Assembly: GCA_031551265.1 (NCBI GenBank)
Contig: JAVBNU010000055.1
Span: 1-46,614, forward strand
Reading direction: 5' to 3'
DNA length: 46,614 nt
Origin: JAVBNU01 sp031551265
Lineage (GTDB): Bacteria; Cyanobacteriota; Vampirovibrionia; Gastranaerophilales; Gastranaerophilaceae
The notes beneath the pieces are model-generated. The model was not told the origin of the DNA. It saw only the letters and a list, made by a program, of their open reading frames with translations, and did not search any database. The position numbers were made by a program, and so were the translations under genes. Within the stretch, counting starts at the first letter, position 1. Each line of letters opens with the position of its first letter. Shown one piece after another: positions 7,948 through 16,433 of this stretch.

Positions 7948-7976
7948 GTGACATTGATGAAGGTTTAGTTTAAAAT
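7948..7976 (+). promoter_or_regulatory. Sigma-70-type promoter for etfBA
   Basis: GTGACA (7948-7953) and TAAAAT (7971-7976) are separated by 17 bases; each differs from consensus at one position. The predicted transcript starts near 7983, about 25 bases before the TTG start codon of etfB. An unusual G6 run precedes the -35 box. Confidence 0.6.
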
Positions 7977-8008
7977 AGTTTTGATATTAGACACGGAAGG
8001 AGTTTTCA

Positions 8009-8815
8009 TTGAAAATAGTTGTTTGCATAAAACAAGTACCCGACACAGCCGATATAAAATGGACAGAAAATAATACTATTCAGAGAGAGGGTGTTGAGTC
8101 TGTCATCAATCCTTTTGATGAATACGCGCTTGAGGCTGCATTGAGAATTAAAGATAAATTGCCTGAAACAGAGGTCATCGTTATTTCTATGGGGCCAATG
8201 CAGGCAGAAGATATGCTGCGCAAAGCCCTGGCTATTGGCGCCGACAAAGCATATTTACTGAGTGACAGGAAATTCGCCGGTGCTGATACAATTGCAACCT
8301 CAAAAACAATTGCTGCTGCTATTCGGACAAAAGTGCCTGATGCGGATTTAATAATTTGCGGGCAATTTGCGATTGATGGTGATACAGGACAAACAGGCCC
8401 AAGTATTGCAAATTTCTTGAACTTGTCGCAAGTTACTTATGTTCAAACAATTGATCAGGTTTATCCTGACTCGGTTGATTTATCAAAAGAAACCGAAAAT
8501 ACTCTTGAACGACTTAACGTAAAATTCCCTGCAGTACTTTGCGTTCTGAAAGCTGAGTATGATGTACGGGCTGCGTTACTTGACGGGTACGTCAAAGCAC
8601 AAGACGCCGAGGTAGAGGTTTTAGGATTGGAAGCCATTGGGTTGCCTGCAGAAGAAGTTGGTTTGAGCGGTTCACCGACCTACGTTGGTGCTGCATTTAG
8701 GCCGCCGCAAAAAGAAAAAGGCGAATTCGTACAAAAAAATTCACCTAAAGAATACGCAGAATTTTTGAACAACAAAATGAATGAACTAAGAGAAAGATTC
8801 GGTATCTATGGCTAA
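8009..8815 (+). CDS. etfB: Electron transfer flavoprotein beta subunit
   Basis: EtfB pairs with EtfA to carry electrons between flavin dehydrogenases and the quinone or ferredoxin pool. This 268-residue protein opens with the family signature KIVVCIKQVPDT. It continues with INPFDEYALEAALRIK, VISMGP and the AMP/FAD-binding segment ICGQFAIDGDTGQTGP. The start is TTG, preceded by AAGGAG at 7997-8002. It overlaps etfA by 8 bases. No acyl-CoA dehydrogenase, lactate dehydrogenase or ETF-quinone oxidoreductase lies nearby, so the partner, and whether the pair bifurcates electrons, cannot be read from this window. Confidence 0.95.
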   Translation: MKIVVCIKQVPDTADIKWTENNTIQREGVESVINPFDEYALEAALRIKDKLPETEVIVISMGPMQAEDMLRKALAIGADKAYLLSDRKFAGADTIATSKTIAAAIRTKVPDADLIICGQFAIDGDTGQTGPSIANFLNLSQVTYVQTIDQVYPDSVDLSKETENTLERLNVKFPAVLCVLKAEYDVRAALLDGYVKAQDAEVEVLGLEAIGLPAEEVGLSGSPTYVGAAFRPPQKEKGEFVQKNSPKEYAEFLNNKMNELRERFGIYG

Positions 8816-9809
8816 TAATGAAGTTTTAATTTACGCAGAAATACAAGAAAATGGTGACATTGCGCCTGTTGTACTGGAGCTTGCAGGTGTTGCACATTCT
8901 TTGGCTGAGCGTTTGGATAACGCAAAACTTTCGGCACTGCTTATCGGCTCTTGCAACCGCGATTATGATAAATATGCAAAAGAAATGGGCGCTGCAGGTA
9001 TTAATAGATTGATTATCATAGACAATGAACGCCTAAAACACTATTCTACTGCTCTTTTCTCATATGCTGCAATCGAAATTATTAAACAGCTCGATCCTTC
9101 AGTTGTCTTGATCGGTGCAACAACTCAAGGCCGCGATTTAGCGCCCAGAATATCATCAGCTTTAAACACGGGTTTGACGGCAGATTGTACAAGACTACAT
9201 ATCAACGATAAAGGTCAACTTGCCGCGACACGTCCGACTTTTGGCGGAAATTTAATGGCAACAATTTTATGCAAAACAATGCCACAAATGGCTTCTGTAC
9301 GCCCGAATGTTTTCCCTAAATCGACTTTGAATTTGGATAAAATCGCCGATATTGATAAACGTGAAATTAACTTTGATAATATTGTGGATAAAGTTAAAGT
9401 ACTGGAAATTCTGCAAATAGTGCGCGAAAACGATGTCAATCTTGCAGAAGCCGAAATTATTATCTCAGGCGGCCGAGGCATGAAAACCGTAGAAGGTTTT
9501 GATATGTTGAGACGTTTGGCGAGTTTAATAGGAGCATCTGTCGGATGTACCCGAGCTGCGGCTGAAATGAAAATTGCTCCTGCTGAAATCCAAATAGGAC
9601 AAACAGGTAAAACAGTTTGCCCTAAAATCTACATAGCATGCGCGCTCTCAGGCGCAATTCAGCACACAATCGGCATGAGTTCAAGCAACGTTGTAATAGC
9701 AATTAATAAAGATCCGAAAGCACAGATATTCAAAATCGCCGACTACGGCATAGTAGGCGACGTGTTTGAGATTATTCCCGAGTGGATTAACTTGCTGGAA
9801 AACAAATAA
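8808..9809 (+). CDS. etfA: Electron transfer flavoprotein alpha subunit
   Basis: This 333-residue partner of EtfB has the FAD-binding C-terminal domain. ISGGRGMKTVEGF starts it, VGCTRAAAE follows, then IGQTGKTVCPKIYIACALSG and the FAD loop SGAIQHTIGMSSS, ending in DYGIVGDVFEIIPE. The N-terminal domain (about 1-190) has the usual IGATTQGRDLAPR phrase. Length and motif order are typical. It overlaps etfB by 8 bases, indicating coupled translation. A cluster of palindromic repeats follows the stop codon, with no classical T-tract terminator. Confidence 0.95.
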   Translation: MANNEVLIYAEIQENGDIAPVVLELAGVAHSLAERLDNAKLSALLIGSCNRDYDKYAKEMGAAGINRLIIIDNERLKHYSTALFSYAAIEIIKQLDPSVVLIGATTQGRDLAPRISSALNTGLTADCTRLHINDKGQLAATRPTFGGNLMATILCKTMPQMASVRPNVFPKSTLNLDKIADIDKREINFDNIVDKVKVLEILQIVRENDVNLAEAEIIISGGRGMKTVEGFDMLRRLASLIGASVGCTRAAAEMKIAPAEIQIGQTGKTVCPKIYIACALSGAIQHTIGMSSSNVVIAINKDPKAQIFKIADYGIVGDVFEIIPEWINLLENK

Positions 9810-9880
9810 TTATTTGGTGGGCAATAGCCAACAGTAACAATGTTTTTGCCGTTCGTTGTGTTTGGAAATATGGCGTTAAA

Positions 9881-9952
9881 GTAGGGTGCGCACCGCGCAC
9901 CATCATTAAGGCAAAAATTCCCAATATTTTCGGTGCGTGGGACGCACCCTAC
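9881..9952. repeat. Inverted pair of 21-base REP-like units
   Basis: Unit 1 (9881-9901) contains the stem GGTGCGC/GCGCACC, and unit 2 (9932-9952) the stem GGTGCGT/ACGCACC. Unit 2 is the reverse complement of unit 1 except for the 5-base loop region. The outer ten bases (GTAGGGTGCG at 9881 and CGCACCCTAC at 9943) match perfectly. The 30-base spacer is AT-rich. A head-to-head pair between convergent genes is typical of REP/BIME elements. Confidence 0.65.
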
Positions 9953-9977
9953 AGTACTTGCTGGAAAATAAGCTGGT

Positions 9978-10003
9978 TGTTGGGGTAGAAACCCCAACCT
10001 ACA
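9978..10003 (-). repeat. 26-base palindromic repeat, copy 1
   Basis: GTTGGGGT/ACCCCAAC forms a perfect 8-bp stem with a 4-base loop, followed by CTACA. An identical 26-base copy in inverse orientation occurs at 33660-33685. Relative to the gene each follows (10010-10282 here), both copies read in the same direction. There is no T-tract, so it is not a standard terminator. Confidence 0.7.
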
Positions 10004-10009
10004 ATATTT

Positions 10010-10282
10010 TTATGCAGATAAATCTATTTTTATTGCATTCGCTTTTAGGAAGTTGTCCCGCATTCTGATAGATTGGTCTAGATTTTGACCCATATGAGCT
10101 TTTGCATGCATAATTGAGCAATAGTCAATCGCATCCTGACCGGTAAGAACATAAGTTTTATCAGTAAAATAACCTTTACTTACTGAAATTGTCTTATCAT
10201 TCTCGTACATTTTGTCTACAAATTCCCGTCTTTTAATTTCTGATCCTGTAATTAAATACTTTGCTTTGAATGATACGTTCAT
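10010..10282 (-). CDS. Small hypothetical protein with N-terminal SFK motif
   Basis: This 90-residue protein of unknown function begins MNVSFKAKYLITGSE. AGGAG lies 8 bases before the ATG. It is polar, mixed alpha/beta by eye, with no signal peptide or membrane segment. Three features link it to the otherwise unrelated gene at 33120-33659: a near-identical 34-base upstream element (10319-10352), an SFK tripeptide near the N-terminus, and an identical 26-base palindrome just after the stop codon in the same relative orientation. It is divergent from fliP, and an 18-bp palindrome lies between them. Confidence 0.7.
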   Translation of the reverse strand: MNVSFKAKYLITGSEIKRREFVDKMYENDKTISVSKGYFTDKTYVLTGQDAIDYCSIMHAKAHMGQNLDQSIRMRDNFLKANAIKIDLSA

Positions 10283-10318
10283 TTTTCTCTCCTTTTTTAA
10301 ATTTTAAATAGTGCACAC

Positions 10319-10352
10319 TTGCTTAAAGTTGAAACATAAAAAAATTTGCTAG
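10319..10352 (-). promoter_or_regulatory. CTAGCAAA element, copy 1
   Basis: On the minus strand it reads CTAGCAAA, nine bases, TTTCAACTTTAAGCAA (GTTT at the junction), and ends 36 bases before the ATG at 10282. The copy at 33059-33092 is the same length and agrees at about 29 of 34 positions. A third, weaker match runs on the plus strand towards fliP from 10349. Confidence 0.5.
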
Positions 10353-10359
10353 CAAATTT
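10342..10359. promoter_or_regulatory. 18-bp perfect palindrome between divergent genes
   Basis: AAATTTGCTAGCAAATTT is its own reverse complement. It lies between the small gene at 10282 (minus) and fliP at 10461 (plus), and overlaps the CTAGCAAA elements that point both ways. It could be an operator serving both transcripts. Confidence 0.5.
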
Positions 10360-10460
10360 GGAAAAGTTTAATATTTGTTAACATAGATTAAGTAATTAGT
10401 CTTTTTGTGAAAAAAATATTATTATTTAGATGGGACACTATCACTATAGGTTGAGGAGTA

Positions 10461-11225
10461 ATGAAATTAAAATTTAACATAATAACACTGGTGCTGATTG
10501 TGGTCGGGATGTTACTCGCAGGACAAGCTGTTCATGCGGCGCCTGTTGCATTCCCGCAAATTACTGTCGGCATGAATAATGCAAATACACCGCAAGAATT
10601 CACGAATGGCATACAAATCCTTATAATGTTGACCATTTTGACGCTTGCGCCGAGTATTTTTATAATGACAACGGGATTTACACGGATTATTATTGTATTG
10701 GCACTGACGAGACAGGCGATTGGTACAGCGAGCTTACCTCCAAATCAGGTTTTAGCAGGTTTGGCATTAATTTTAACATTTTTTGTAATGGCGCCAACCA
10801 TTAACAAAATTAATGATACAGCCTGGAAACCATATATGAAAAGTGAAATAACTCAACAAGTTGCACTTGATAGAGCGCTTGTACCGATGCGTGAGTTTAT
10901 GATAAAACACGTTGATGAGGCCGAGGTCGGATTATTCATCAAAATGTCGGGCATGGAACGTCCTAAGAATATTGAATCTGTACCAACTTACATTATTTTA
11001 CCCGCATTTATTCTGAGCGAACTGAAAACAGCATTTAAAATCGGTTTTGTTGTATTTTTGCCGTTTTTGGTAATCGATATAGTTGTAGCGAGTGTTCTTG
11101 TTTCAATGGGGATGATGTTCTTGCCTCCGTCCATTGTTGCGACACCATTTAAGCTTATTTTGTTTGTTATGGTTGATGGCTGGTATTTGGTCACGAAAAC
11201 ACTGCTTGAAGGCTTTATTATGTGA
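10461..11225 (+). CDS. fliP: Flagellar export gate protein FliP
   Basis: FliP is a core channel protein of the flagellar type III export gate in the inner membrane. The 254 residues include an N-terminal signal-like segment (about 1-27, ending AVHA). The family helices follow: ILIMLTILTLAPSIFIMTTGFTRIIIVLALTR, then LPPNQVLAGLALILTFFVMAP, and in the C-terminal half TYIILPAFILSELKTAFKIGF and ASVLVSMGMMFLPPSIVATPFKL (quoted in pieces). It starts at ATG after GAGGAG. It opens the fliP-fliQ-fliR-flhB-flhA operon; no fliO is recognisable upstream. Confidence 0.97.
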   Translation: MKLKFNIITLVLIVVGMLLAGQAVHAAPVAFPQITVGMNNANTPQEFTNGIQILIMLTILTLAPSIFIMTTGFTRIIIVLALTRQAIGTASLPPNQVLAGLALILTFFVMAPTINKINDTAWKPYMKSEITQQVALDRALVPMREFMIKHVDEAEVGLFIKMSGMERPKNIESVPTYIILPAFILSELKTAFKIGFVVFLPFLVIDIVVASVLVSMGMMFLPPSIVATPFKLILFVMVDGWYLVTKTLLEGFIM

Positions 11226-11233
11226 GGCGCGCG

Positions 11234-11506
11234 ATGGAAGATATACAAGTTTTAACAATAATGCAAAAAGTTCTGTTGATGGTAATGGAAATCTCCGCGC
11301 CAATACTCCTTGTAGCTGTTGTTGTCGGGTTAATCGTCAGTATTTTTCAAACTATTACCCAAATTCAGGAAGCTACTTTGACATTCATACCTAAAATGAT
11401 TGCAGCGCTGATTACGATAATAATATTGCTGCCGTGGATGTTAAACCTGTTTATTACAAGGACAAATGAGCTGTTTAACTATATCCAAGTGCTCATAAGA
11501 TCATAG
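11234..11506 (+). CDS. fliQ: Flagellar export gate protein FliQ
   Basis: FliQ is a small two-helix subunit packed around the FliP-FliR channel. I chose the ATG at 11234 (MEDIQVLTIMQK, 90 residues), which gives the family's usual length and N-terminus and has GTGAGG 6 bases upstream. A GTG at 11222 overlapping the fliP stop would add four residues. Two hydrophobic helices (about 17-38 and 52-72) flank the conserved loop VSIFQTITQIQEATLTFIPK. It lies between fliP and fliR with only a few bases between genes. Confidence 0.94.
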   Translation: MEDIQVLTIMQKVLLMVMEISAPILLVAVVVGLIVSIFQTITQIQEATLTFIPKMIAALITIIILLPWMLNLFITRTNELFNYIQVLIRS

Positions 11507-11517
11507 CGTGAGGGAAT

Positions 11518-12306
11518 ATGCCGACTGATTTGCTTGTATTACTCTCACCTAAAAATATAATTATTTTTGTGTTGGTCTTGTCTAGATTTAGCGGTTTGTT
11601 TTTTACAATGCCTTTATTTTCGACGTATCCGATACCAATGCAGGTAAAAGTATGGCTTGCTGTGGTCGTATCACTCGTAATTTTTCCGAGTGTTATCTCT
11701 GCAAACCTGCCTATCCCCGAGAGTATGCCTGCAATGGTTGTATTCTTATTTAAAGAATTCGCCATAGGTTGCCTGATGGGCTTTTTGGTTAATTTAGTTT
11801 TCATGTCATGCCAGATTGGCGCAGAGATGCTCGGGGTACAATCAGGATTATCAATGAGTAACGTTCTAGACCCGGCTACAGGTACAAATGCGCCTGTTTT
11901 GGCTCAGCTTTATGTAATGCCTGCTTCATTGATATTTATCGGAATCAATGCACACCACTGGCTGTTTTTGACATTAAGTTACAGTTTTAAAGCAATCCCG
12001 CCGGGATTTGATATGTTTTTTTCACCAACAATGGTGAACCAAATAATAACACTTTGTGCACAAATTTTTATCGTCGCTATTGGCATTGTGCTGCCGGTAT
12101 TCGGGGTTTTATTTGTATTAGAAGTGTTATTGGGCTTCACATCAAAAATGATGCCTAAAATGAATGTATTTATGGTTGCAATTCCGCTAAAAGTATATAC
12201 CGCATTGTTTTTAATTCTTATATTTTTGGCGCCGACTTGCAATTACATTTCAACTTTAATAGAGACACGGTGTCTTGAGATTATGCGAATGTTTTCAGGA
12301 GGCTAA
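11518..12306 (+). CDS. fliR: Flagellar export gate protein FliR
   Basis: FliR completes the FliP5-Q4-R1 export channel. The 262-residue protein has about six hydrophobic helices. Family landmarks are SRFSGLFFTMPLFS near the N-terminus, then EFAIGCLMGFLVNLVF, IGAEMLGVQSGLSMSNVLDP (in pieces), and the late segment LGFTSKMMPKMNVFMVAIPLK. The ATG follows GAGGG. The stop overlaps the Shine-Dalgarno of flhB, consistent with one operon. Confidence 0.96.
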   Translation: MPTDLLVLLSPKNIIIFVLVLSRFSGLFFTMPLFSTYPIPMQVKVWLAVVVSLVIFPSVISANLPIPESMPAMVVFLFKEFAIGCLMGFLVNLVFMSCQIGAEMLGVQSGLSMSNVLDPATGTNAPVLAQLYVMPASLIFIGINAHHWLFLTLSYSFKAIPPGFDMFFSPTMVNQIITLCAQIFIVAIGIVLPVFGVLFVLEVLLGFTSKMMPKMNVFMVAIPLKVYTALFLILIFLAPTCNYISTLIETRCLEIMRMFSGG

Positions 12307-13389
12307 TTGGCAGCAGAAGAAAAGACCGAAGAGGCGACGCCTCGACGACGGCAGAAAGAAAAAGAAAAAGGAAATATAGCAAGAAGTCAGGATATGAACG
12401 CTGCTCTTGCACTTCTTGCTGCGATAGCGTTGTTTGTCGCGTTCGGACCAAAGATGATGGATAAATTGCAGACTATGATGCACTATGCACTCACACATCT
12501 AACTCCTCATGCCATTGAAGCAAATAATATTTCTGCGTTAATTGGTCCATATTTTACATTTATGAGTAATGCCATTTTTCCATTCATGGCAGTTTTATTT
12601 ATTTCTACGATTGTGGTTCTCTACACTCAGATAGGGCCTATGTTTGCATCTGAGAAACTTAAGCCAAAGCTTGATGCACTCTCACCTATGGGAATTTTGA
12701 ATAGTGCAAAAGAAAAATTGAACCCATTTAACCCAAAAAATTTGGTAGAATTTGTGAAATCAATTTTGAAGATGATTGTTGTATTTGCGGCCGGATATTC
12801 TGTCCTTAATTCAAGAAAAGATGAGCTCTTTGGGTTAACAGGTGCTAGTGTTGATACAGGATTTGCCGTAATTGGCAGCATTTTGACCCAAATGGCTTTG
12901 ACAATATGCTTTTTACTTTTAATTATTGGATATCTTGATAAAAAATATCAAACATACGAGTTTGAAAAATCAATTAAAATGACAAAAAACGAAATTAAAG
13001 ACGAATATAAGGACGTGGAAGGGGATCCTCATATCAAATCGAAGATGAGGGCAACACAAATGCGTTTTGCGCAACAAAAAATGGTAGCAGCTGTACCAAC
13101 AGCCGATGTTATCGTTACTAACCCGACCCATTACGCAATTGCGATTAAATACGACCGTTTGAAGTCGCCTGCACCAATTGTTGTAGCAAAGGGCGTTGAT
13201 TACTTAGCATTCAAAATCAGAGAAATTGCGACAGCCAATAATGTGCCGATCGTTGAAAACAGGCCGCTTGCTCAGGCGCTGTATAAACTGGTGCCCGTTG
13301 ACGGGTCAATTCCTGCAGAACTTTATGTTGCAGTAGCCGAAGTTCTGGCATGGGTGTATAATAAAAATAAGAGTGAGGTAGCGAGGTAG
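12307..13389 (+). CDS. flhB: Flagellar export switch protein FlhB
   Basis: FlhB sits beside the export gate and switches substrate class from rod/hook to filament proteins after self-cleavage. The 360-residue protein starts at TTG directly after the fliR stop; AGGAGG lies 4 bases before it. The N-terminus AEEKTEEATPRRRQKEKEKG is the family signature. Four membrane helices follow, then the cytoplasmic domain with the autocleavage motif NPTH at residues 272-275 (cleaved between N272 and P273 in the family) and the downstream VVAKGVDYLAFKIREIA. The motif is intact, so switching should work. Confidence 0.97.
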   Translation: MAAEEKTEEATPRRRQKEKEKGNIARSQDMNAALALLAAIALFVAFGPKMMDKLQTMMHYALTHLTPHAIEANNISALIGPYFTFMSNAIFPFMAVLFISTIVVLYTQIGPMFASEKLKPKLDALSPMGILNSAKEKLNPFNPKNLVEFVKSILKMIVVFAAGYSVLNSRKDELFGLTGASVDTGFAVIGSILTQMALTICFLLLIIGYLDKKYQTYEFEKSIKMTKNEIKDEYKDVEGDPHIKSKMRATQMRFAQQKMVAAVPTADVIVTNPTHYAIAIKYDRLKSPAPIVVAKGVDYLAFKIREIATANNVPIVENRPLAQALYKLVPVDGSIPAELYVAVAEVLAWVYNKNKSEVAR

Positions 13390-15495
13390 ATGAACTTTCA
13401 GTCTATACTGAAATTATTTAAACAAAGTGATATAATTATGGCCATTGGCTTGGTCATAGTTGTTTGCATGATGGTTTTGCCGCTCCCTCCTCATGTTTTA
13501 GATTTTTTATTAATAATTAATATATCTCTTTCCGTCCTAATCATGTTAATTTGTCTTTTTATTAAAGAGCCTCTTGATTATTCGTCATTTCCGGTTGTAC
13601 TTTTGATTGCGACGATATTTCGTTTGAGTTTGAACGTCAGTGCGACTCGTTTAATTCTACTGCACGCACATGCCGGTGATGTTATTACATCTTTCGGGCA
13701 GTTCGTAGTCGGCGGGAATTACGTTGTAGGTTTCATTATCTTCGCGGTTTTAGTATTAATCAACTTTATGGTTATCACAGGCGGTGCTGGCAGGGTTGCT
13801 GAAGTATCAGCACGTTTTACATTAGATAGTTTGCCGGGTAAACAATTAAGTATTGACGCTGACCTCAACTCAGGTCTTATTAACGAAGAACAGGCAAAAT
13901 TGCGTCGTCGTAAACTTGAACGAGAAGCTGATTTTTACGGAACAATGGATGGTGCGTCAAAATTCGTAAAAGGTGACGCTACAGCTGCGATTGTTATCAC
14001 TGTAATTAACATTATCGGCGGCCTAATCATTGGTGTATGGCAATTAAAGATGAATGTTATGACAGCATTATCAACATATACGATTTTAACGGTTGGTGAC
14101 GGCTTGGTCGCCCAAATTCCGGCACTTTTGATATCATTCGCAACGGGTCTGATTATATCTCGTGCGAGTGGCACAGACACTTCTTTGAGTGATGATATTC
14201 AAAAAGAAATGTTTTCAAACCCAACTGTTTTGAGTATTGTTGCAGGACTTTTGGCTTTTGTTGGCCTTGTACCGGGCATGCCGACAGTTCCATTTTTACT
14301 TGTTGGTATAACTATGGGTGGTGTTGCTTTTTTCAAAAATAGAGAAAAGAAACAGAAAGTGATTGAAGCTGAACAGCTTCAAATGAGCAAATCCAACGAA
14401 GAAAAAATGGCAAAAAGAAAGAAGAAAGCTTCACGCGAGAGTGTTATGGAATTGCTCAATGTTGAAGCAATTGAGGTTGAAATTGGCTACAGGCTCGTAC
14501 CACTTTTAGACCCTGAGAAGGGTGGCGATTTGCTTGAACGTATTTCGCAAATACGGCGTCAAACGGCGATTGATTTAGGTATTGTGCTGCCATCAATCCG
14601 AGTAAGAGATAATTTACAACTTTCCCCTGATTCCTATCAAGTGAAACTAAAAGGTGTTCCTATTGAAACAGGAGAAGTCTACACAGACAGATTTTTAGCC
14701 ATGAACGCAACAGCTGAAGCGGAGGAAGTCGAATTTGAAGGGGTAAGCGCTATAGAACCTGCTTTCGGACTGCCTGCACTTTGGATTAAAGAAGAGGACA
14801 AAGACACGGCTGAAATGGCCGGATTCACGGTTGTGCCTCCTTCTGCCGTTATTTCTACGCATTTAACTGAAATCATTAAGAAGAATGCATCAGATATCCT
14901 GTCCAGAGCTGATATTCAGCAACTTGTTGATAACCTCAAAAAAGATGTGTCAGATGAATACGTAAATGAAATCATGAAAGAAACTTCTGTCGGCGAAGTA
15001 CAACAAATCATTAAAAATCTTTTGCAGGAGCGTGTTTCAGTCAGAGATTTAAAAACAATTTTAGAGATTATAAGTTTGCAATCTAAAAATAATCGCAATA
15101 CTGATTTCTTGACTGAGCAGGTGCGTCAAGCCTTATCAAGAAGTATTTGTAAACAAAATTTATCAGATTCAGGCGAATTATTGGTTATTACCTTGGCGCC
15201 TGAAGTTGAAAACATAATTGCTCAGGGAGTTAGCGCTGACGGCGTGAGTTTGGTTCTTGAGCCTGAATTCACGAGGCGAATGCTTGACAGCTTAAATCTA
15301 GAACTGGAGAAAGCAATTTCCACATATGGAAGTCAACCTGTTATATTATGTTCCTCACCGATTCGTCTACCATTTAGACGATTAATTGAGAGAACTTATC
15401 CACAAATTGCGATAATGTCGTATAATGAAATAAGCAATAACACAAAAGCTAAATCAGTTGGTGTTGTGCGCTCTGCGGCCGCAGCTGCAGTATAA
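13390..15495 (+). CDS. flhA: Flagellar export protein FlhA
   Basis: FlhA forms the nonameric ring beneath the export gate, couples proton flow to export and docks chaperone-substrate complexes. The protein has 701 residues. Eight membrane helices fill about the first 310, with the conserved cytoplasmic loop VAEVSARFTLDSLPGKQLSIDADL (shown in part) and GDATAAIVITVINIIGG. A charged linker (about 318-348) and the four-subdomain cytoplasmic part follow, including DNLQLSPDSYQVKLKG and LTEIIKKNASDILSRADIQ. It directly follows flhB with no gap. Confidence 0.97.
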   Translation: MNFQSILKLFKQSDIIMAIGLVIVVCMMVLPLPPHVLDFLLIINISLSVLIMLICLFIKEPLDYSSFPVVLLIATIFRLSLNVSATRLILLHAHAGDVITSFGQFVVGGNYVVGFIIFAVLVLINFMVITGGAGRVAEVSARFTLDSLPGKQLSIDADLNSGLINEEQAKLRRRKLEREADFYGTMDGASKFVKGDATAAIVITVINIIGGLIIGVWQLKMNVMTALSTYTILTVGDGLVAQIPALLISFATGLIISRASGTDTSLSDDIQKEMFSNPTVLSIVAGLLAFVGLVPGMPTVPFLLVGITMGGVAFFKNREKKQKVIEAEQLQMSKSNEEKMAKRKKKASRESVMELLNVEAIEVEIGYRLVPLLDPEKGGDLLERISQIRRQTAIDLGIVLPSIRVRDNLQLSPDSYQVKLKGVPIETGEVYTDRFLAMNATAEAEEVEFEGVSAIEPAFGLPALWIKEEDKDTAEMAGFTVVPPSAVISTHLTEIIKKNASDILSRADIQQLVDNLKKDVSDEYVNEIMKETSVGEVQQIIKNLLQERVSVRDLKTILEIISLQSKNNRNTDFLTEQVRQALSRSICKQNLSDSGELLVITLAPEVENIIAQGVSADGVSLVLEPEFTRRMLDSLNLELEKAISTYGSQPVILCSSPIRLPFRRLIERTYPQIAIMSYNEISNNTKAKSVGVVRSAAAAAV

Positions 15496-15517
15496 GAATA
15501 GAAATATGAGGTAAGAT

Positions 15518-16129
15518 ATGAGTCAACCAAAAGATATGATGACACTCTTGAAAGAGAAACCTGTATTAAAAATTATACCTGATACTATTGATAATGCGAT
15601 AGTTACCGAGGTGGTAGACTGTAGTGATGCTGAAATTTATGCAAAATTAGTTGACGGCAAACTTGATTCTTACAGTCCAGCAAAAAATATTGAGGCTTAT
15701 TTTTTGAGCGGTGGCGGTTATTTCTACTTCACAACCAATGTTATCAAAGTTCAGGATAATGCGTTAATCCTCAAATTTCCTGAAAAGTATACCTCACTGC
15801 AAAGACGTGAAGGCGAAAGAATTAACTTCTACAAAACACTGGAAATTACAGCAGATGGCGCCAATTTCGCAATTGATGTCGTGAATTTATCATCAGGCGG
15901 TATCAGATTTTTGACCAGCGAAAATTTAAGTCAGGAAAAAGCTTATAGCATTGCACTTGATGTAGATAAAAATTTATCGGTGCAATGTAATTTAAAAATT
16001 GTTGAAGTAACAAAGTTTGATAACGCAAAATACTGTGCTCGTGCTCAATTTACCGATATAGATAACAGCGAAGTAGTGGCATTATCACAATTTTGCAAAA
16101 AAACTGTTATTGAGCAAATAAACAAGTAA
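15518..16129 (+). CDS. PilZ-domain c-di-GMP receptor, YcgR-like
   Basis: This 203-residue protein carries both halves of the PilZ c-di-GMP binding signature: RREGER (R96, R97, R101) and, about 25 residues later, NLSSGG (123-128), matching RxxxR and (D/N)xSxxG. The N-terminal ~90 residues form a beta-rich region like the YcgR N-domain. YcgR proteins bind c-di-GMP and slow the flagellar motor; that role fits its place 22 bases after flhA and before a kinase and an HD-GYP regulator. AGGT lies a few bases before the ATG. Confidence 0.88.
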   Translation: MSQPKDMMTLLKEKPVLKIIPDTIDNAIVTEVVDCSDAEIYAKLVDGKLDSYSPAKNIEAYFLSGGGYFYFTTNVIKVQDNALILKFPEKYTSLQRREGERINFYKTLEITADGANFAIDVVNLSSGGIRFLTSENLSQEKAYSIALDVDKNLSVQCNLKIVEVTKFDNAKYCARAQFTDIDNSEVVALSQFCKKTVIEQINK

Positions 16130-16135
16130 TAAACT

Positions 16136-16399
16136 ATGAGTGAAAACAATCAACAAAAAGATGAAATAACTGATTATCCAAAAAAATTTGCAACAATATT
16201 TTTTTGGGCAAGTTTGCTCTGCATGGGCGCTGTAAGCTTATGGGCAACACAATCTACTGATTTAACATCATTGTTATTTGCCGCAAAACAAGTGCTGCCA
16301 CCGGCGCTATTATTGACTTGTATTGGATACTTTATAGGCAAAATTGTTGATAAAAATAATGAAACTAAAAGTGAGCCTGTACAAAAGCTGAAATATTAA
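16136..16399 (+). CDS. Small two-helix membrane protein
   Basis: This 87-residue protein has two predicted membrane helices (about 18-36 and 52-70), a polar N-terminal tail (SENNQQKDEITDYPKK) and a charged C-terminal tail. It starts 6 bases after the PilZ stop and is likely co-transcribed with it. I recognise no family. It could be a membrane anchor or small partner of the PilZ protein or the downstream kinase, judging only from position. Confidence 0.7.
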   Translation: MSENNQQKDEITDYPKKFATIFFWASLLCMGAVSLWATQSTDLTSLLFAAKQVLPPALLLTCIGYFIGKIVDKNNETKSEPVQKLKY

Positions 16400-16433
16400 A
16401 TATAATTGTAAAAGTTACTAGTGAGTTGGTATT

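Noticed and set aside
7921..7965. RNA leader or riboswitch at the G6 run before etfB
   Set aside because: It lies upstream of the predicted transcription start, so it would not be in the transcript.
9743..9997. Minus-strand frame across the etfA end and the repeats
   Set aside because: It runs through palindromic repeats, has no ribosome site and overlaps the conserved etfA C-terminus.
9881..10003. CRISPR array
   Set aside because: The units are palindromic and inverted, not direct repeats, spacing is irregular and no cas gene is near.
10461..15495. Virulence type III secretion (injectisome) genes
   Set aside because: FlhB, FlhA and FliPQR are flagellar in type, and FliF, FliG, FliH and FliI are in the same window; FliG has no injectisome counterpart.
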